From: Cladophialophora immunda
Taxonomy: Eukaryota > Ascomycota > Eurotiomycetes > Chaetothyriales > Herpotrichiellaceae
Length of the DNA: 64,000 nucleotides
Assembly (NCBI RefSeq): GCF_000835495.1
Contig: NW_015622541.1
Coordinates: forward strand, 3,100,001-3,164,000
Direction: 5' to 3'
The stretch's first letter is position 1; each line of letters starts with the position of its first letter. The notes beneath the pieces are model-generated. The model made no database searches. It was not told the origin of the DNA and worked only from the letters and a program-made list of their open reading frames with translations. Shown here piece after piece: positions 21,597-33,149 of the stretch. Both the position numbers and the translations under genes were made by a program.

Positions 21597-22477
21597 ATGG
21601 CATCACAAAAAGCATGGGCCGTGGTTGCCGGTGTCGGCCCTGGCACGTAAGTCTCGACTCTAGCGACAGCATTGGAAGAGTGTACCGGAGTACTAACCCT
21701 TGGACAGAGGTGCCTCGGTCGCTCGTCGATTCGCACAGAACTATGCTGTCGCCCTCCTTGCTCGAAAACCGGCAAACTTTGAACCCGTCGTCAACGAGAT
21801 CAATGCCGCTGGCGGCCAGGCAATTGGTATCAGCACCGATACCTCTGACAGCAAAAGCGTCAAGGCTGCCTTTGAGCAGCTGCAAAAAGAGATGGGGGGC
21901 GCGTCGCTCGCAGCCGCAATCTACAACGTGGGAGGCAGGTTTGTGAGGAAGCCCTTTCTGGAATTGACGGACGAAGAATTTGAGAGTGGGTGGGAAGCCA
22001 ACGGGTATGTCGAGACAGAAAACATTTGCCAATGCAGAAGGCTCCCGTGAAAAACGAAAAGTTTGCTGATGTGACTGTCATCTGATCAGGCGAGGAGCGT
22101 TCCACTTCTCGCAGGCCGTCCTCCCACTGCTTCTCAAGAGCACAAACACAGAGCACCCACCTACCCTCATCTTTACCTCTGCCACGGCAGCCATGAAAGG
22201 CTCCGCTCTGTGCGCGTCCTTTGCAACTGGGAAATTTGCAATGAGGGCCCTGGCACAATCGCTGGCGCGAGAGTTTGGACCCAAGGGTGTGCATGTGGTC
22301 CACGCCATAATTGATGGCGTGATTGATATCGAGCGGACGAAAGACTGGAAGTTCGACCATCCCGAAGCTAAGATCAAGCCAGAAGCCATCGCCGACTCGT
22401 ATTGGTACCTGCATACCCAACCTAGGACTTGTTTTACCAACGAAATCGACATAAGGCCTGCGGTCGAGAAATGGTGA
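21597..22477 (+). CDS. Short-chain dehydrogenase/reductase, Tyr-to-Phe variant
   Basis: 244-aa SDR from exons 21597-21646, 21708-22004 and 22090-22477. The cofactor loop is AGVGPGTGASVARRF (a TGxxxGxG variant) and the AIYNVGG segment replaces the usual NNAG. The catalytic region reads FTSATAAMKGSALCASFATGKFAMRAL, split here as Ser146, Phe160 and Lys164: the YxxxK tyrosine is a phenylalanine. An SDR subgroup with this same Phe-AxxK arrangement exists in bacteria and fungi, so this is probably a lineage trait rather than damage. A standard ketoreductase mechanism is doubtful. It is not next to a biosynthetic core gene. Confidence 0.85.
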
Positions 22478-24228
22478 GAAGCAATTGCGTGCACAACTCG
22501 GGCCGGGTGACTTTTGGAGACTGGGCCTCCGGTGGAGGTTGAAGCCCACTGGGATCCTCTCTCGGGGGGCAATATTTTGCTGGGTGGACGGAAATACGCC
22601 CGCTCTCCGCATGGAAGCACGTTTGCTGTTGTTGTGGGATGAAAGGCTCCAGAAAAGATTCCACAAACTCGCTCTCTTCGTTCTCCGAGAAGTGTCGGCT
22701 CCGAGAGACAGGACGAAGGACGTTTCGAGTCCACCGGAGGGTAGCAGCCAGGTCCCCTGCAATGACTGAGGTGGCGCTGATAAAATTAATTATATCTGCC
22801 TTAGGCTTACAGCGAGGATAACACTATTGGCCTGGTAGCCCTGTACATTGTGTAGCCCGCGTATGTTTTTCGCAAGAGGGTGTGTCGTATTCCCACTATC
22901 CGATGCACCGCAGGCTTATTCAGTGCGAGATGCGGACAGCACGGGAGCTTTGGCAGCATCTCCGCACAGGCTAAACCATTGTGAGGCTTTGCTCAGCATC
23001 TGCCATTAGTCGTTTCAGCCACTGCTCCCACCTCGTCCTGGCCAGCGGCCAGCAGCCAGCAGAATGGACAGTGCCCTCGGAACTTCGGCCAGCATCCAAG
23101 GCTACGACGGACGGACTCGACCGGGGAAGTGCCGTACGTCGCACGAACAAAAGCATGTTGGAACGTCTCGACGACAGGCTCTCGGGGTAATTCAGGACGA
23201 CGCTGCATCACCAGCTGCGGTGGGAGTGGAGTCGAGCGGCACGATGGTGACGGCGTACTCAAATCATACGCAACAGACGAATTTCTTCCTCTCCACATGG
23301 AGACCCCGGCGATCCACGGGGGGAGGTTGAGTGACATTGGGACAGTCGCTGAGTTCGCTTTATCTCCGCCTCCGCCGATTCCATCCCTCCCTGCGCTGCG
23401 CTGCTGGTTCCTCGTTTAATCCTAACTTTGGCGGAAGCGATGACGCACCCCATCCATCTCTCCCACCGAGGCTGTTTGTGCCAGCTCCAGCGCTGGGTGG
23501 CGCTGTGATTGCCCTCCTCCCGGCGAATCACTCACAACGTTGCCGGACGATAGCCAGCAATGACCATCCCATACGGGATCCCGGCCTCCAAAGTCAACCT
23601 TCCTCACCGTATCCTAGCCTCGCAGCCTTTTACCCTGTGTCCCCCCTCCCCTCCCTGTTCGAAAAAGTCCTGCCCCATTAGGGAAGGCGACTCGCTGATC
23701 TGGAAAGGTGGCGTGCTTGCGAAGCTTGTCTCTGGTCAAGCAATGCCCCCTTGCGTGGCGGAAAATCTCTCCTGACAGGCCGAATCGCTTGTATTGCTTC
23801 ATCATGACGCCCCAGAGCCCTGTCCCCGGCGGCTCGCGTTGCTGATACCACAACTACCGGGTGCCTTCGTTGCGGGCCTCGTCATTGACGGACCCTATCT
23901 CTCTCCAATCCACTTGTGGATTCGGTTTTCACCCGAGCGAGTTGTTGAGGAGGACCAAATGCGCACCAACGGTAGGTCCGGAATGCATGCTGGTTATGAA
24001 TCAACAAAGGTGGGAACGAAAGAAACGTGGTATCGACCGAGGTCGTGGGAGCGAGGTCGTGGTCTACATCTAGGGCCGCTCACCCCAGGTTTTGAGAGAT
24101 TTTTTTCGTGATTACTCTTCCATCTCGTTTCCCCAGATCGTCCTTCCCCCAGACTGCTCAGAGGCAGCATCCCCAGATTCCTGAATATTAATCACGGTCG
24201 ATCCGCAAAGGGAAGACGCACCGCAGCC
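22478..24228. other. Intergenic, 1.75 kb, pyrimidine-rich
   Basis: No gene can be supported. The right half is rich in CT tracts (for example near 23640-23670 and 24110-24170), as in promoters of well expressed fungal genes. It forms the upstream region of the aquaglyceroporin gene. Confidence 0.45.
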
Positions 24229-25514
24229 ATGGCCAGCGACCACCCGCCCTCGTTAACTCGCCAGCATACGCATGACATTGAACTCGGTGTCTCGGAGGTC
24301 CTCCAGCGCCATATCACTCGCCATGTGGTTGCGCCAAAGCCTGTGTCCCAGCGAAAGCTCAATTTTGAGCATAAACGACCGCGGATTCTGCGGGAAATGA
24401 TGGCAGAAGCGTGAGTAGCTACGGCCCCAGTTTGATTATTTGCGCCAAATCTTTTATTTGCACATGTACACGTTTCCCAGGTGTGATATCCGATGCTAAC
24501 AGCAAGTACCAGCACCGGCGTGTTCTTCTACGTGTTCCCCGGTATTGCGTCTGTGGCCTCATTCACCCTCGCAACTACCAATGGTGTCGGAGCCGCGGTT
24601 GGAATCCCGGTCTTTGGAACTCTCTTCCAGATTGGTTGTGCGTTCGCCATGGGTATCGCGTTTGCTATCATAACCTGTGCTCCCACCAGCGGTGGGCACT
24701 TTAACCCGGCTATCACCATTTGTTTCGCTATCTGGCAAGGTAAGTCGCGCTTTTCAATGTCTTTGGTCGCGACCCGGGGCAAATTTTCGAAGCAACCAGA
24801 TTTTGCTAACATTGCCCCAACCATTCAGGATTTCCATGGAAGAAAGTCCCCCACTACATTTTCTCGCAGATCTTTGGCGCCTTCATGGCCGGTTTGTTCC
24901 TGATGGCGTGCTACTGGCCCCAGATCCAAGCGGCGAAAGCCATCGACATCAAAGAGCACGGTACCGCGGTCTACAACGGCGGCGTGGCCAGCATATTCTG
25001 CACGTTCCCCAACCCGGACCAGCACAACCAGGGATACCTCTTCTTCCAGGAGTTCTTCGTGGACAGCTACATTGGCATTTTGATCTGGGCATGCCTTGAC
25101 CCGGCCAACCCCTTTGTCAGCCCGACTTCCGCGCCCTTCACGATCGGCCTCGTCTACGCGACCATGGTCTGGGGCTTTGCCGGAAATAGCATCTCGACCA
25201 ACCTGGCAAGGGATCTGGGCACGCGCATCGTCGCGGCCATCTTCTTCGGCGGTGAGGCCTTCAGCTTCGACAACGGCTACTCGTGGATCTCTATCCTGGT
25301 CAACATCCCCGCCACCATCTTCGCCACCGGGTACTACGAGTTCCTGATGCGGGACAGTCTGCAGAAGATCCAAAAGGGTCACGCCGAGCACGAGGAGGGC
25401 GAGGAAGGTCTCTCCAGGTACTTGTCCAAGGTCACCGGGATGGATGTGCCTCCGCCGCCGTCCGAGCGCGGTGCGATGAATGCTGCCAACGGCATTATAG
25501 AGAAGCAATTCTGA
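24229..25514 (+). CDS. Aquaglyceroporin-like MIP channel with NPA / NLA motifs
   Basis: 364-aa major intrinsic protein from exons 24229-24410, 24513-24739 and 24829-25514. A 60-residue hydrophilic N-terminus precedes the first helix. The first half-helix motif is canonical (GGHFNPAIT, Asn125-Pro126-Ala127). The second is NLA (Asn261-Leu262-Ala263 in STNLARDLGTRI), so Pro is replaced by Leu. The RDLGxR block after it is conserved, including the filter Arg. Fungal MIPs often vary at this site. The C-terminal tail is charged and Pro-rich. It probably conducts water, glycerol or another small neutral solute across the plasma membrane. Permeant specificity is not predictable here. Confidence 0.88.
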
Positions 25515-26750
25515 AGGGAAAGAACAGGAGAGATGACTTGTGGACGTGATGGGCACAGCGTATAAGAATGGGAAATGGTTCACGGCGACGACGTGTGTTC
25601 TAGGACCGTCGTGTGTATAGATTCCCCCAAAACCCTCGATTGTGTTCATGAGTCGGGTATACAGAACTATGTAGTGGCACAGAGTGAACAAGGAAGTTTG
25701 CCTCACCTCACGGTTTTCTACGGAGGACGCGGTACGTGACCTGGTATATTCGTCCGTGGGCTCCACAATATCGCCAAGATCTACTACTAGCCAATAATAA
25801 AATACTAAGTTCTTTTCCGACTCGTCGTGGCATGGTAGAATCTTCGCCTCGCAGTGTGGAGATAATGTGCTCATGCTTGCATTTGGCGTTAGTCGTTGGT
25901 GGTTCTCTCGTAGGTGATTTATATGTAAACCACCTTAGCTATAACGGTAAGTGAGGGTATGCTCCTGGGGCGTCGAAGCTATTGTCCACGACTAGCTCAG
26001 CACGAATCCCCGGAAATGCACCGGGCTCCTTGACATGCGGGCTGTCCTGGTGCCGAGAGATCACGGGGGACGAATCTCAAAAGGCTGATCTGAGGAATTG
26101 ACCCACGACGGAATACCAAAATCGCGGAAACAGAGAAAATAGATAGATAAACAAGGAAATCCATGACGTGGAGACCGGGAGGGGGGAATTGTCCCTCGCC
26201 ATCAAATCCTGCAACTCATTGGATCGTATCCTTGTAGACAGTCTGCCGGCGAGCTTTCCATCCTCTCACAAAAGGAGAAGGGAAAAGATGATTGTTCAAT
26301 TTGCGCCAGCCGTATACCTTGGGTAACCACGGGAAGATCGGTAGACAAGGAGATAATACTGGCAAAAAAGTCTGCAAAAATCCTGGAGCGTCAAGGTTCG
26401 GAGAATAGGAGGAGGGGGGAAACATGCTTCTGCAAGCATCGTTGAAGAAATGCGGGTTGACTTGCAAGCTGGAGCGAAAAACGTCTGCCCCTTGACCTGT
26501 TCTTTTCGAATGATTTTGCTTCGTTTTTCTTTCCATTCAAGCCCCGAATGAGACGTCCGGTCTTCGGGTATGTATGACGCCCCTCACCTCTATCAACTCA
26601 TGTCGTTGATAACTATCCTCATGGAAACCGTCGAGGAATGCTCCGAGTCCGATTGAATGGTTTTCCTGCTCACCCCGTGCATTGGGAAAAATCCAGTATC
26701 GCCAGCTCCCCATGACAAGGACATGCGCACGCTCGCTTTTTCCTCTCTCT
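25515..26750. other. Intergenic between convergent genes, 1.2 kb
   Basis: Tail-to-tail spacer between the MIP gene (+) and RPL26 (-). I see no gene, repeat or RNA in it. Confidence 0.45.
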
Positions 26751-27301
26751 CTACTCCTTCGACTTGACGGCCTCTCTTCCCTTGCCGATCCTCTCCAGGA
26801 TCTTCTCTCGGTCCTTGTCGAGCTTGAGTTTCGTCACAACAACTTTGCTGGGATGCACGCCGATCGGGACGGATTGGCCGTTCGACTTCTCTCGGGATAC
26901 ACGTTCGATGTGGATGAGGTATTTCAGTCGGTAGACCGAGGTGACTTTTCCCTCGCGGCCCTTGTTGGAGCCTCGCACGATGGTGACTTCGTCGTCTTTG
27001 CGGATGGGGATGCTGCGGACCTGTTTACCTCGTAAGACCTGGGCTCTCTGCGGCCAAATGCGCACAGACAATGTTCTGTGCGTAACCGTGGGAGTCGTAC
27101 ATTGTGCTTTTCTCTTAGTTCCTTGCTCAGAGGAGCGCTCATGATCGTTCGTCGCACGCTGGACGGGGCGCCGAAGTGAAGTTTGCGAGACTTGCGCCTC
27201 GACGAGGCAAGACCTATAGGGAAAACGTCAATGTCGGTCTCTTGTGTTGTGGAAATTTTCTTGATGAGAGGAGCATTCATACCATGGTTCGTCTTCGTCA
27301 T
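26751..27301 (-). CDS. rpl26: 60S ribosomal protein L26 (uL24)
   Basis: Cytosolic large-subunit ribosomal protein uL24, 133 aa, exons 27283-27301, 27101-27213 and 26751-27020. Exon 1 is only 19 nt (MTKTNH), a usual layout for fungal ribosomal protein genes. The correct second acceptor is the CAG before 27020, which gives KEKHN... style joining as [18 protein letters not shown]; using the earlier AG would insert extra residues not found in the family. The KOW motif region [20 protein letters not shown] and the [11 protein letters not shown] block are diagnostic. It is divergent from the large C2H2 gene. Confidence 0.95.
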
Positions 27302-27743
27302 GGTTGGGCGATTGTGGGCGTGAAAAAGGAATGTCGAACAATAGGCAAGATCTGAGGTCTCAATATGCGTTTCCCGAATTTTGGCAATTTTGCGGTGGTG
27401 CGAAATCCGCGGCTGCCAAGAAATCCACTTCGGTGGATCACTCGGCACGGTTAGCGCAGTTCGGGGGGCTGCGCTTTCTCCATCTGCGCATCAGTGCGAC
27501 ACCCACGACTTCTGGCGACGAGGCGTCGTGGGCGTCTTCTTTACCTCCTTGGATCTCAACCCTGGTAGGGACTCGAAGTCGTACGGCAGGACCGACACTT
27601 AGTCCACGAACAAACTTTCCTGACAGGCACAAAATCGAGCCTCTCATGCGCCATCACCGGTCGCACATGTCAACACGGGTGGTGGATGGGTTCAGGCGAA
27701 GAGGCAACGGCATGAGAAGGAGGTGGCTGGCTGGTTGCTCTGA
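27302..27743. promoter_or_regulatory. Bidirectional promoter region, rpl26 / C2H2 gene
   Basis: A 442-bp spacer separates two divergent start codons. No specific ribosomal-protein element was identified with confidence. Confidence 0.45.
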
Positions 27744-30700
27744 ATGGACCATATTGGAAGGCCTGTGATGTCTTATCATTTGCATACGGGCTTCGGTGGA
27801 TCTTACAATTCGCAAGAAGAGAACATCAACAACTCCTACAGTTCTGGAGGACATGAAAGTGCGAACAACCGATACCCCACTCATGCGTCCTATCCCAGGG
27901 ATATTCGACAACCACACGCCAGTGCCTCCGGCTATGATTGGGCTGTACAACACCAGCAGAACTTTCCGAATAGCGCGGACCAACGAACGGCGTATAATAC
28001 CAACGCCTGGGACGATAGGAGGACGCAAATCACACCTGACGACGACCGGACCCGGCAAGGCCAGCACGCGACACAGGCTGCGGCAGGTGGTGGCGGCAGC
28101 GGACACGCTTATTACAATCCTACACCCTCAAACTTGGCGGGGCAGAACAACAATTCACGTTTGAATAATCTGGCATATGTATCGGGATTGGATGACACGG
28201 CTTTGCAGCGACACGAGCATCACCAGCAACACTCAAGTACAGCTTCGACTGTAAACCATCCTTCAACTGCGGTGAATCGCGTACGGTCCCCAGCCACAAC
28301 TCACAGCACATCGCGGTATGAGAACGCCCAGCCTTCAACGTACGGGTATGGGAGTGGTCTTCCCTCCCAAAATCAGCAAAACCCATTGTTAGGAGCACTA
28401 ACAGCGTTTGATGGGGCTGTTAACGCCCGCTTTCAACAGGGCTCAGCCGCAATGGGAGGTCATTCGTCAACTTCGCCAGTGATGGAGAACTCTAGTTCGA
28501 GACAACAATTCTCCCAGAGAGCGGCCTCACCGTACTATCAACCTCAGGTCACCAAGACGCAAGCCCAGGGTTGTCGGTCCTCTACCACGTCCCAGGCCAA
28601 CTATGGGAGAACTACCTCGGCAGCGTCGACTACTCAGGAGAAAGCCCGGCAGATTGCAAACATCAGTCAGCACAGAAGAGGACCAAGTATGGAGTCCTCG
28701 CATGGCAATGCGCAACCTCAAGTTCAAATGGTAAAGAGTATCTCGAACCTCCTTACTCTCTCGGCGGAGGAGCCGCCGCGGAGTCAACATTCGGCAGCAC
28801 TTGAACCGCAGTCGATGCCGAATTATATTGACCCTAGCCAGGTATTCAATCCGTTCCATAAGGAACATGAGAGGAGGCGGAGAGAAATAGCTGCTCAAGC
28901 TGAAGCCGCAATGAGGCGAAAGGCAGAAGAAGAAGTTGCCGCGAAAAGGAAAGCCGAAGTAGAAGCGATATCTACAGCGGAGAATCGAGAGCAATTGACC
29001 AGAGCTCCAGCTGCAGTTACAGCTACTCCCAATATCACTAAAGCCAACAAAATGGCGAATCAGACGAAACAGACCAAAAGAACCACTTCTCCGGTCCAGA
29101 AACCTTCTGAAAATGAACATCAGCCCGATAGACAACCAAATTCCATGGACGGCGAGGCGGATATGGCGGCTGGACTTAAGGTTATGATGGAAAAGATGCA
29201 AGAGTTTCGAAATAAAGATCCTGCCCTTTTTCAAAAGCTCTGGGACGATATGCGAAACACATCATCGGTCCCGTCAGTCCCGTTACAATCTCCTTCCCCT
29301 CAGATAAGAACACAGCAGGCCCTTCCGACCACCCAAAGCCGACCTAGGCCGAATGGATACCGAGTTGTCGTTGAGAACAATCCGGAAGGATTGCCTGACT
29401 TAGGGCGCTTCCCTGCTGAACGACGTATCAGAGGGACATACAATAACAAGACCTCGTCCGAAACTGAGACCGCGACCGTTAAAGAAGCCAAATCGACCGG
29501 ACCTATCCCGATCTCCAAACAAGAAACTATCACAACTCCTGCTGAGCAACGAACTTCAACTCCAGCAGTACCGTCAATTAAAAAGACAGTCCTCCTCTCA
29601 CAAGGCTTCCCGCCTCCTCAGTCAACCGGGGAGACTATGTGGCCCGAAGATAAACGGAATACTCTCGCACAAGTAGCCGTCAGATTTCTCAAAGCTAGCC
29701 CCGAAAATAAGGAAAGCGAGATCACCACTGAAGACATTCATACGATACTCGAACAGAATCCGAGTTATACTGATTTGTGTCTAATGCTCGAGAAAAAGGG
29801 CCTTAAATTTCATCGAGGTCAGTTCGCGAGACAACTTCTAAGCGACGTACCACAGCTGAGAGGGCCATTGAAGACTCCGCTTCCTCAAGCTCCTCCCGCT
29901 CCGTTGGCTTCTCAGGCCCCGGTCCCGGCACCAGCTCTCGAGATTTCTGCCGCTTCAGCTCAGTCAGCTGTCATGCCTCCGGGGCCGTTACCGGTCAATA
30001 CCCCCGCTCCTCCTCCTCATATTCCTGCTTCTGCACCTACTCCCGGCGCTGTTCCTGTAATAAAGTTCAACACCGGGTTTCAGGCGGCAAGACAATCTCC
30101 TTTTCGCGGCCACCCGCCCGCTTCTCTACATGGTCAAATGCAGCGACCAAAGCCTACTAGGAACCACCACCAACCTCGCGCAGAACCCACGCCCGGTTCG
30201 AAGGAAGCAATGGCACGAAAACGTGACTTCTCGGAGTTAGTCGATCTGACAGCATTGAGCGACAACGAGGACTACGTGATGTCGAAGAAACAGGCACGAG
30301 TCGACAGCCCTTCTCCTGAACCGACAGATCTATTTCAGAAGCATCAGGACCAGCCCTCACATGCACACCCACCTCCGCTTCCTGTCCCATATACGGGCCC
30401 AGGGTACCCAGCTCCACTTCGGTTTGACCCCAGATTCCCTCAACAGCCACAAGGTTATGTTCCATTACCTCATTATCCACCACCTCACCTTCCTGCGCCC
30501 TCAGTTGCGCCGCCACCACCGCCGCAGCCACATCGGCCCATCAGAATACTTGCTAAACCTATCAATAAGCAGGAAGCCCTGCGCAAGACCTATTATGACG
30601 CCAAGACAGTAGCTAGGGACGTTCTAATTGCTGCTGGCAGACATCCTACTGAACGGCCACTCAATGCGCACATGGCAGGTCTTCTGGGGAAATATGTTGA

Positions 30701-32162
30701 ATTTGACTCTGATCTAAGCACCTTTGACTGGAACGCAATAGATCCAGGTGGACCCCTAGCACCCCAAGTTCCCTACGCCGATGTCCCGACCGAGCCTCCT
30801 CGATTTCGTCTGGGAGAAGCAGGGATCCGGCGTAGAGGCCAAGTCCCGCCTCCGCAGTCTGAGACTGTCCAGAAAGGCTTGTTACCGGATCAGGGAAAGC
30901 GCAGAATGTCCCCGCCTGCGCTCGCACCTGTAACCGCGACCGCGACCGCGACCGCGACCGCAACGAGCACAGTTGGACCTCCTGCACCAAAAGTCAAGAC
31001 AAGACCTCCGCAGCCCCCGTCTCCTACATCACTCTCGCAAGTCAGCACGAAATTGCAAAGTCCTCGTGTGTCCCTTCGCTCTCAAGCTAGAGAGACGGAG
31101 AAGGTGATTCCGAAGTCGACTCCGAAGTCGGTAATTCCTCAGAAGCGAAGGCAGAGCCTCATTTCCTCAAACAGCTCTCCTGTCTCAGATCGAAGGCAGT
31201 CGACTCGATCTGCGTCAACTCAAGTGCCTTCGACGGTGGAATCAAAGACAATGAGCACTGGCGTATTTTTCTCAAGCGGGAAGAGACGAGGGCGGCCTCC
31301 TGGAGCCAAAAACCTCCAGCCTACCGTTACAACGATGAAGAAGGCCGCAGTCCAGGAATTATCTTCGATTGAAGTCACCATTCCTTCACCTGCTTCGCCA
31401 AGCCTTCCTGTTTTCAAATGTCGATGGCGGGGTTGTAAGGCACATCTTCACAATCTCAAGACGCTCCAAAACCATATCTCAAAAGTCCACCGACCGACGG
31501 CGGAGGTGCTCAAAGAAGACGGCGGTTACATCTGCTGGTGGAAGAGGTGTGAATACCTTGTAGATGACGGCGAAGGCTCTCTTCGTCCCTCTGAAATATT
31601 TGACAACCTGAAAGACTGGCTCGGACACATTGAGGAGCACATGAAAGAAGTGGCGTCCAAAATCGGGGACGGTCCAACAACAAAGATCATCGGTAAGGAA
31701 ACCAGTGCTGCACCAAAAACCTTTGATGTCTCAAGATTCGTCTTTGATCCTCCCTCACAACCTTCTTCGACTTCCTTCACTAGAACAATTTCTCACACAG
31801 ATCCTCAGACCCTCCTCCGTGACAAAGTCCGCTACCTATCAGACGAACAGGGGAGGATAACCACTCCTGACGTGTCGGTCAAGTCCGTACAAGACGCCTT
31901 GGAACCTGACACGATGACGCTACTGAAAGCCGAACGCAGCGATGCAGAGAAACAAGCCCAAAAAAGTTTTATGAAGACACACCGCACGGAGAAGAGTAGC
32001 CCGAGGGCCGTCGCTGAAGAAACTCTGAAAGCCATGGCAGCAAGAAAGGCGAAAATCGGGCCTGGGATCGACCGTGGTGGGTGTATACTGGTGAACGAGG
32101 CGAGGAGGGCCACGTTGATTCAAAACCCGGGAATCCAGAGGGTGGTCGATGGGGATTATTGA
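27744..32162 (+). CDS. Large Gln/Pro-rich protein with AT-hook and C-terminal C2H2 zinc fingers
   Basis: Intronless 1472-aa protein, probably nuclear and chromatin-associated. The N-terminal third is low-complexity, rich in Asn, Gln, Ser and Tyr. A charged coiled segment (EHERRRREIAAQAEAAMRRK) lies near residue 375. The centre is Pro-rich. An AT-hook-like GKRRGRPPGAKN lies near residue 1181. Two C2H2-type fingers follow at about 1224-1250 (FKCRWRGCKA...HISKVH) and about 1262-1300 (YICWWKRCEY...HIEEH). A conserved C-terminal block (DKVRYLSDEQGR, and AARKAKIGPGIDRGGC) ends the protein. The architecture resembles fungal proteins annotated as C2H2 or chromatin-remodelling-associated, but I do not assign a named complex. 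ATG 27744 is used; MSYHLHTGF at residue 9 is an alternative start. Confidence 0.85.
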   Translation: MDHIGRPVMSYHLHTGFGGSYNSQEENINNSYSSGGHESANNRYPTHASYPRDIRQPHASASGYDWAVQHQQNFPNSADQRTAYNTNAWDDRRTQITPDDDRTRQGQHATQAAAGGGGSGHAYYNPTPSNLAGQNNNSRLNNLAYVSGLDDTALQRHEHHQQHSSTASTVNHPSTAVNRVRSPATTHSTSRYENAQPSTYGYGSGLPSQNQQNPLLGALTAFDGAVNARFQQGSAAMGGHSSTSPVMENSSSRQQFSQRAASPYYQPQVTKTQAQGCRSSTTSQANYGRTTSAASTTQEKARQIANISQHRRGPSMESSHGNAQPQVQMVKSISNLLTLSAEEPPRSQHSAALEPQSMPNYIDPSQVFNPFHKEHERRRREIAAQAEAAMRRKAEEEVAAKRKAEVEAISTAENREQLTRAPAAVTATPNITKANKMANQTKQTKRTTSPVQKPSENEHQPDRQPNSMDGEADMAAGLKVMMEKMQEFRNKDPALFQKLWDDMRNTSSVPSVPLQSPSPQIRTQQALPTTQSRPRPNGYRVVVENNPEGLPDLGRFPAERRIRGTYNNKTSSETETATVKEAKSTGPIPISKQETITTPAEQRTSTPAVPSIKKTVLLSQGFPPPQSTGETMWPEDKRNTLAQVAVRFLKASPENKESEITTEDIHTILEQNPSYTDLCLMLEKKGLKFHRGQFARQLLSDVPQLRGPLKTPLPQAPPAPLASQAPVPAPALEISAASAQSAVMPPGPLPVNTPAPPPHIPASAPTPGAVPVIKFNTGFQAARQSPFRGHPPASLHGQMQRPKPTRNHHQPRAEPTPGSKEAMARKRDFSELVDLTALSDNEDYVMSKKQARVDSPSPEPTDLFQKHQDQPSHAHPPPLPVPYTGPGYPAPLRFDPRFPQQPQGYVPLPHYPPPHLPAPSVAPPPPPQPHRPIRILAKPINKQEALRKTYYDAKTVARDVLIAAGRHPTERPLNAHMAGLLGKYVEFDSDLSTFDWNAIDPGGPLAPQVPYADVPTEPPRFRLGEAGIRRRGQVPPPQSETVQKGLLPDQGKRRMSPPALAPVTATATATATATSTVGPPAPKVKTRPPQPPSPTSLSQVSTKLQSPRVSLRSQARETEKVIPKSTPKSVIPQKRRQSLISSNSSPVSDRRQSTRSASTQVPSTVESKTMSTGVFFSSGKRRGRPPGAKNLQPTVTTMKKAAVQELSSIEVTIPSPASPSLPVFKCRWRGCKAHLHNLKTLQNHISKVHRPTAEVLKEDGGYICWWKRCEYLVDDGEGSLRPSEIFDNLKDWLGHIEEHMKEVASKIGDGPTTKIIGKETSAAPKTFDVSRFVFDPPSQPSSTSFTRTISHTDPQTLLRDKVRYLSDEQGRITTPDVSVKSVQDALEPDTMTLLKAERSDAEKQAQKSFMKTHRTEKSSPRAVAEETLKAMAARKAKIGPGIDRGGCILVNEARRATLIQNPGIQRVVDGDY
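30933..30962 (+). repeat. Microsatellite (GACCGC)n inside the C2H2 gene
   Basis: About five copies of a six-base unit encode a Thr-Ala run (TATATATAT) in the Pro-rich region. Because the unit is a multiple of three, length changes keep the frame. Confidence 0.8.
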
Positions 32163-33149
32163 CGACACATCACGCAAGTCACGAAGATGAAGGAGCATGT
32201 CGCCTCCCCAGCGCAGCGCGCTGCTTGCGATCTGCAGGGGTTAGATAACATGGTTCCTGTTAAACGACGACACTCTGCAAACAGATATGCTTACTTCGAC
32301 GAGATGTGTGGCGAGACATACAGTGGGAAAATCGGCCCTGGTGGACGAGCCTCTACGCCAGCACAAGTCGTCTTGTTTGCCTCGTCTATCTCTATGCCAT
32401 GGATGATCTAAGAATGAGCTCCACATGAAATGTGGGACACCCAGTCGAGCAAGCTTTGTGTCTTCTCCAACCCAGGCTCGGATGTTGAAAAATAGCTGAG
32501 GTGCATAATCACAGAAATTGGTGCTGGTGATCCATTTGCGGCACAGCGAAAGCATGGTAAACTTAGGGCTTATTCGTCGGCTGGTATGGATACAGTAGCT
32601 CAACGTGCTTTTCCCAAGGGTTCCTTTTTATTTTTGGTCTGAAGGTCTCCCAGTGCCGTGCAGTCGCGCGGGAGTAGTAATACATATTTTTACATGAGGA
32701 CCGTTAGGAACTAAGATTCGATCTCGTCCACTCTTTGCTTGGGCATTGAGTAGTCTGCGGTTTTGGGCTGCGGAGTCCCAGTTGTGGACCCAGCTGTCTG
32801 CTTTGCTTTGCTCTTGCTCTGTTAAACCATTGAATATTGCAGTGGGTAAACAGCGGGAGGTAGATATCGGATGGAGTTGGTGTAGCTTGGTACGGTCGTG
32901 ACGAAGGACCTTGCACAACCTCATTCTCCTTCTCCTTTGCCGCCGTTTGTGCATGGGTGTTCAATACGTCCTCATGGTCGCCATTCCTCCGTGTGCACTC
33001 GTTGATCGACCTCTCCTCCGTTTCCCGCATGTGCGAGATTGTGCCTTTCGATTATGATGTTGCAGTTCCCTCAACTTTGAAAACCCCATGCACCCTGCTG
33101 GTATTCCCTTTCAGCATCTATCTCTCTTCAGTCGTCCTACTCTGGTATA
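32163..33149. other. Intergenic between convergent genes
   Basis: This spacer separates the C2H2 gene (+) and OST4 (-). No supportable gene is present. Confidence 0.45.

Noticed and set aside
24825..25874. 349-codon minus-strand ORF
   Set aside because: It is antisense to the aquaglyceroporin exon 3, has no domain, and the plus strand shows a complete MIP channel with good splice sites.
26924..27448. 174-codon minus-strand read-through ORF over RPL26
   Set aside because: It reads through both introns of RPL26; the spliced L26 protein explains the region.
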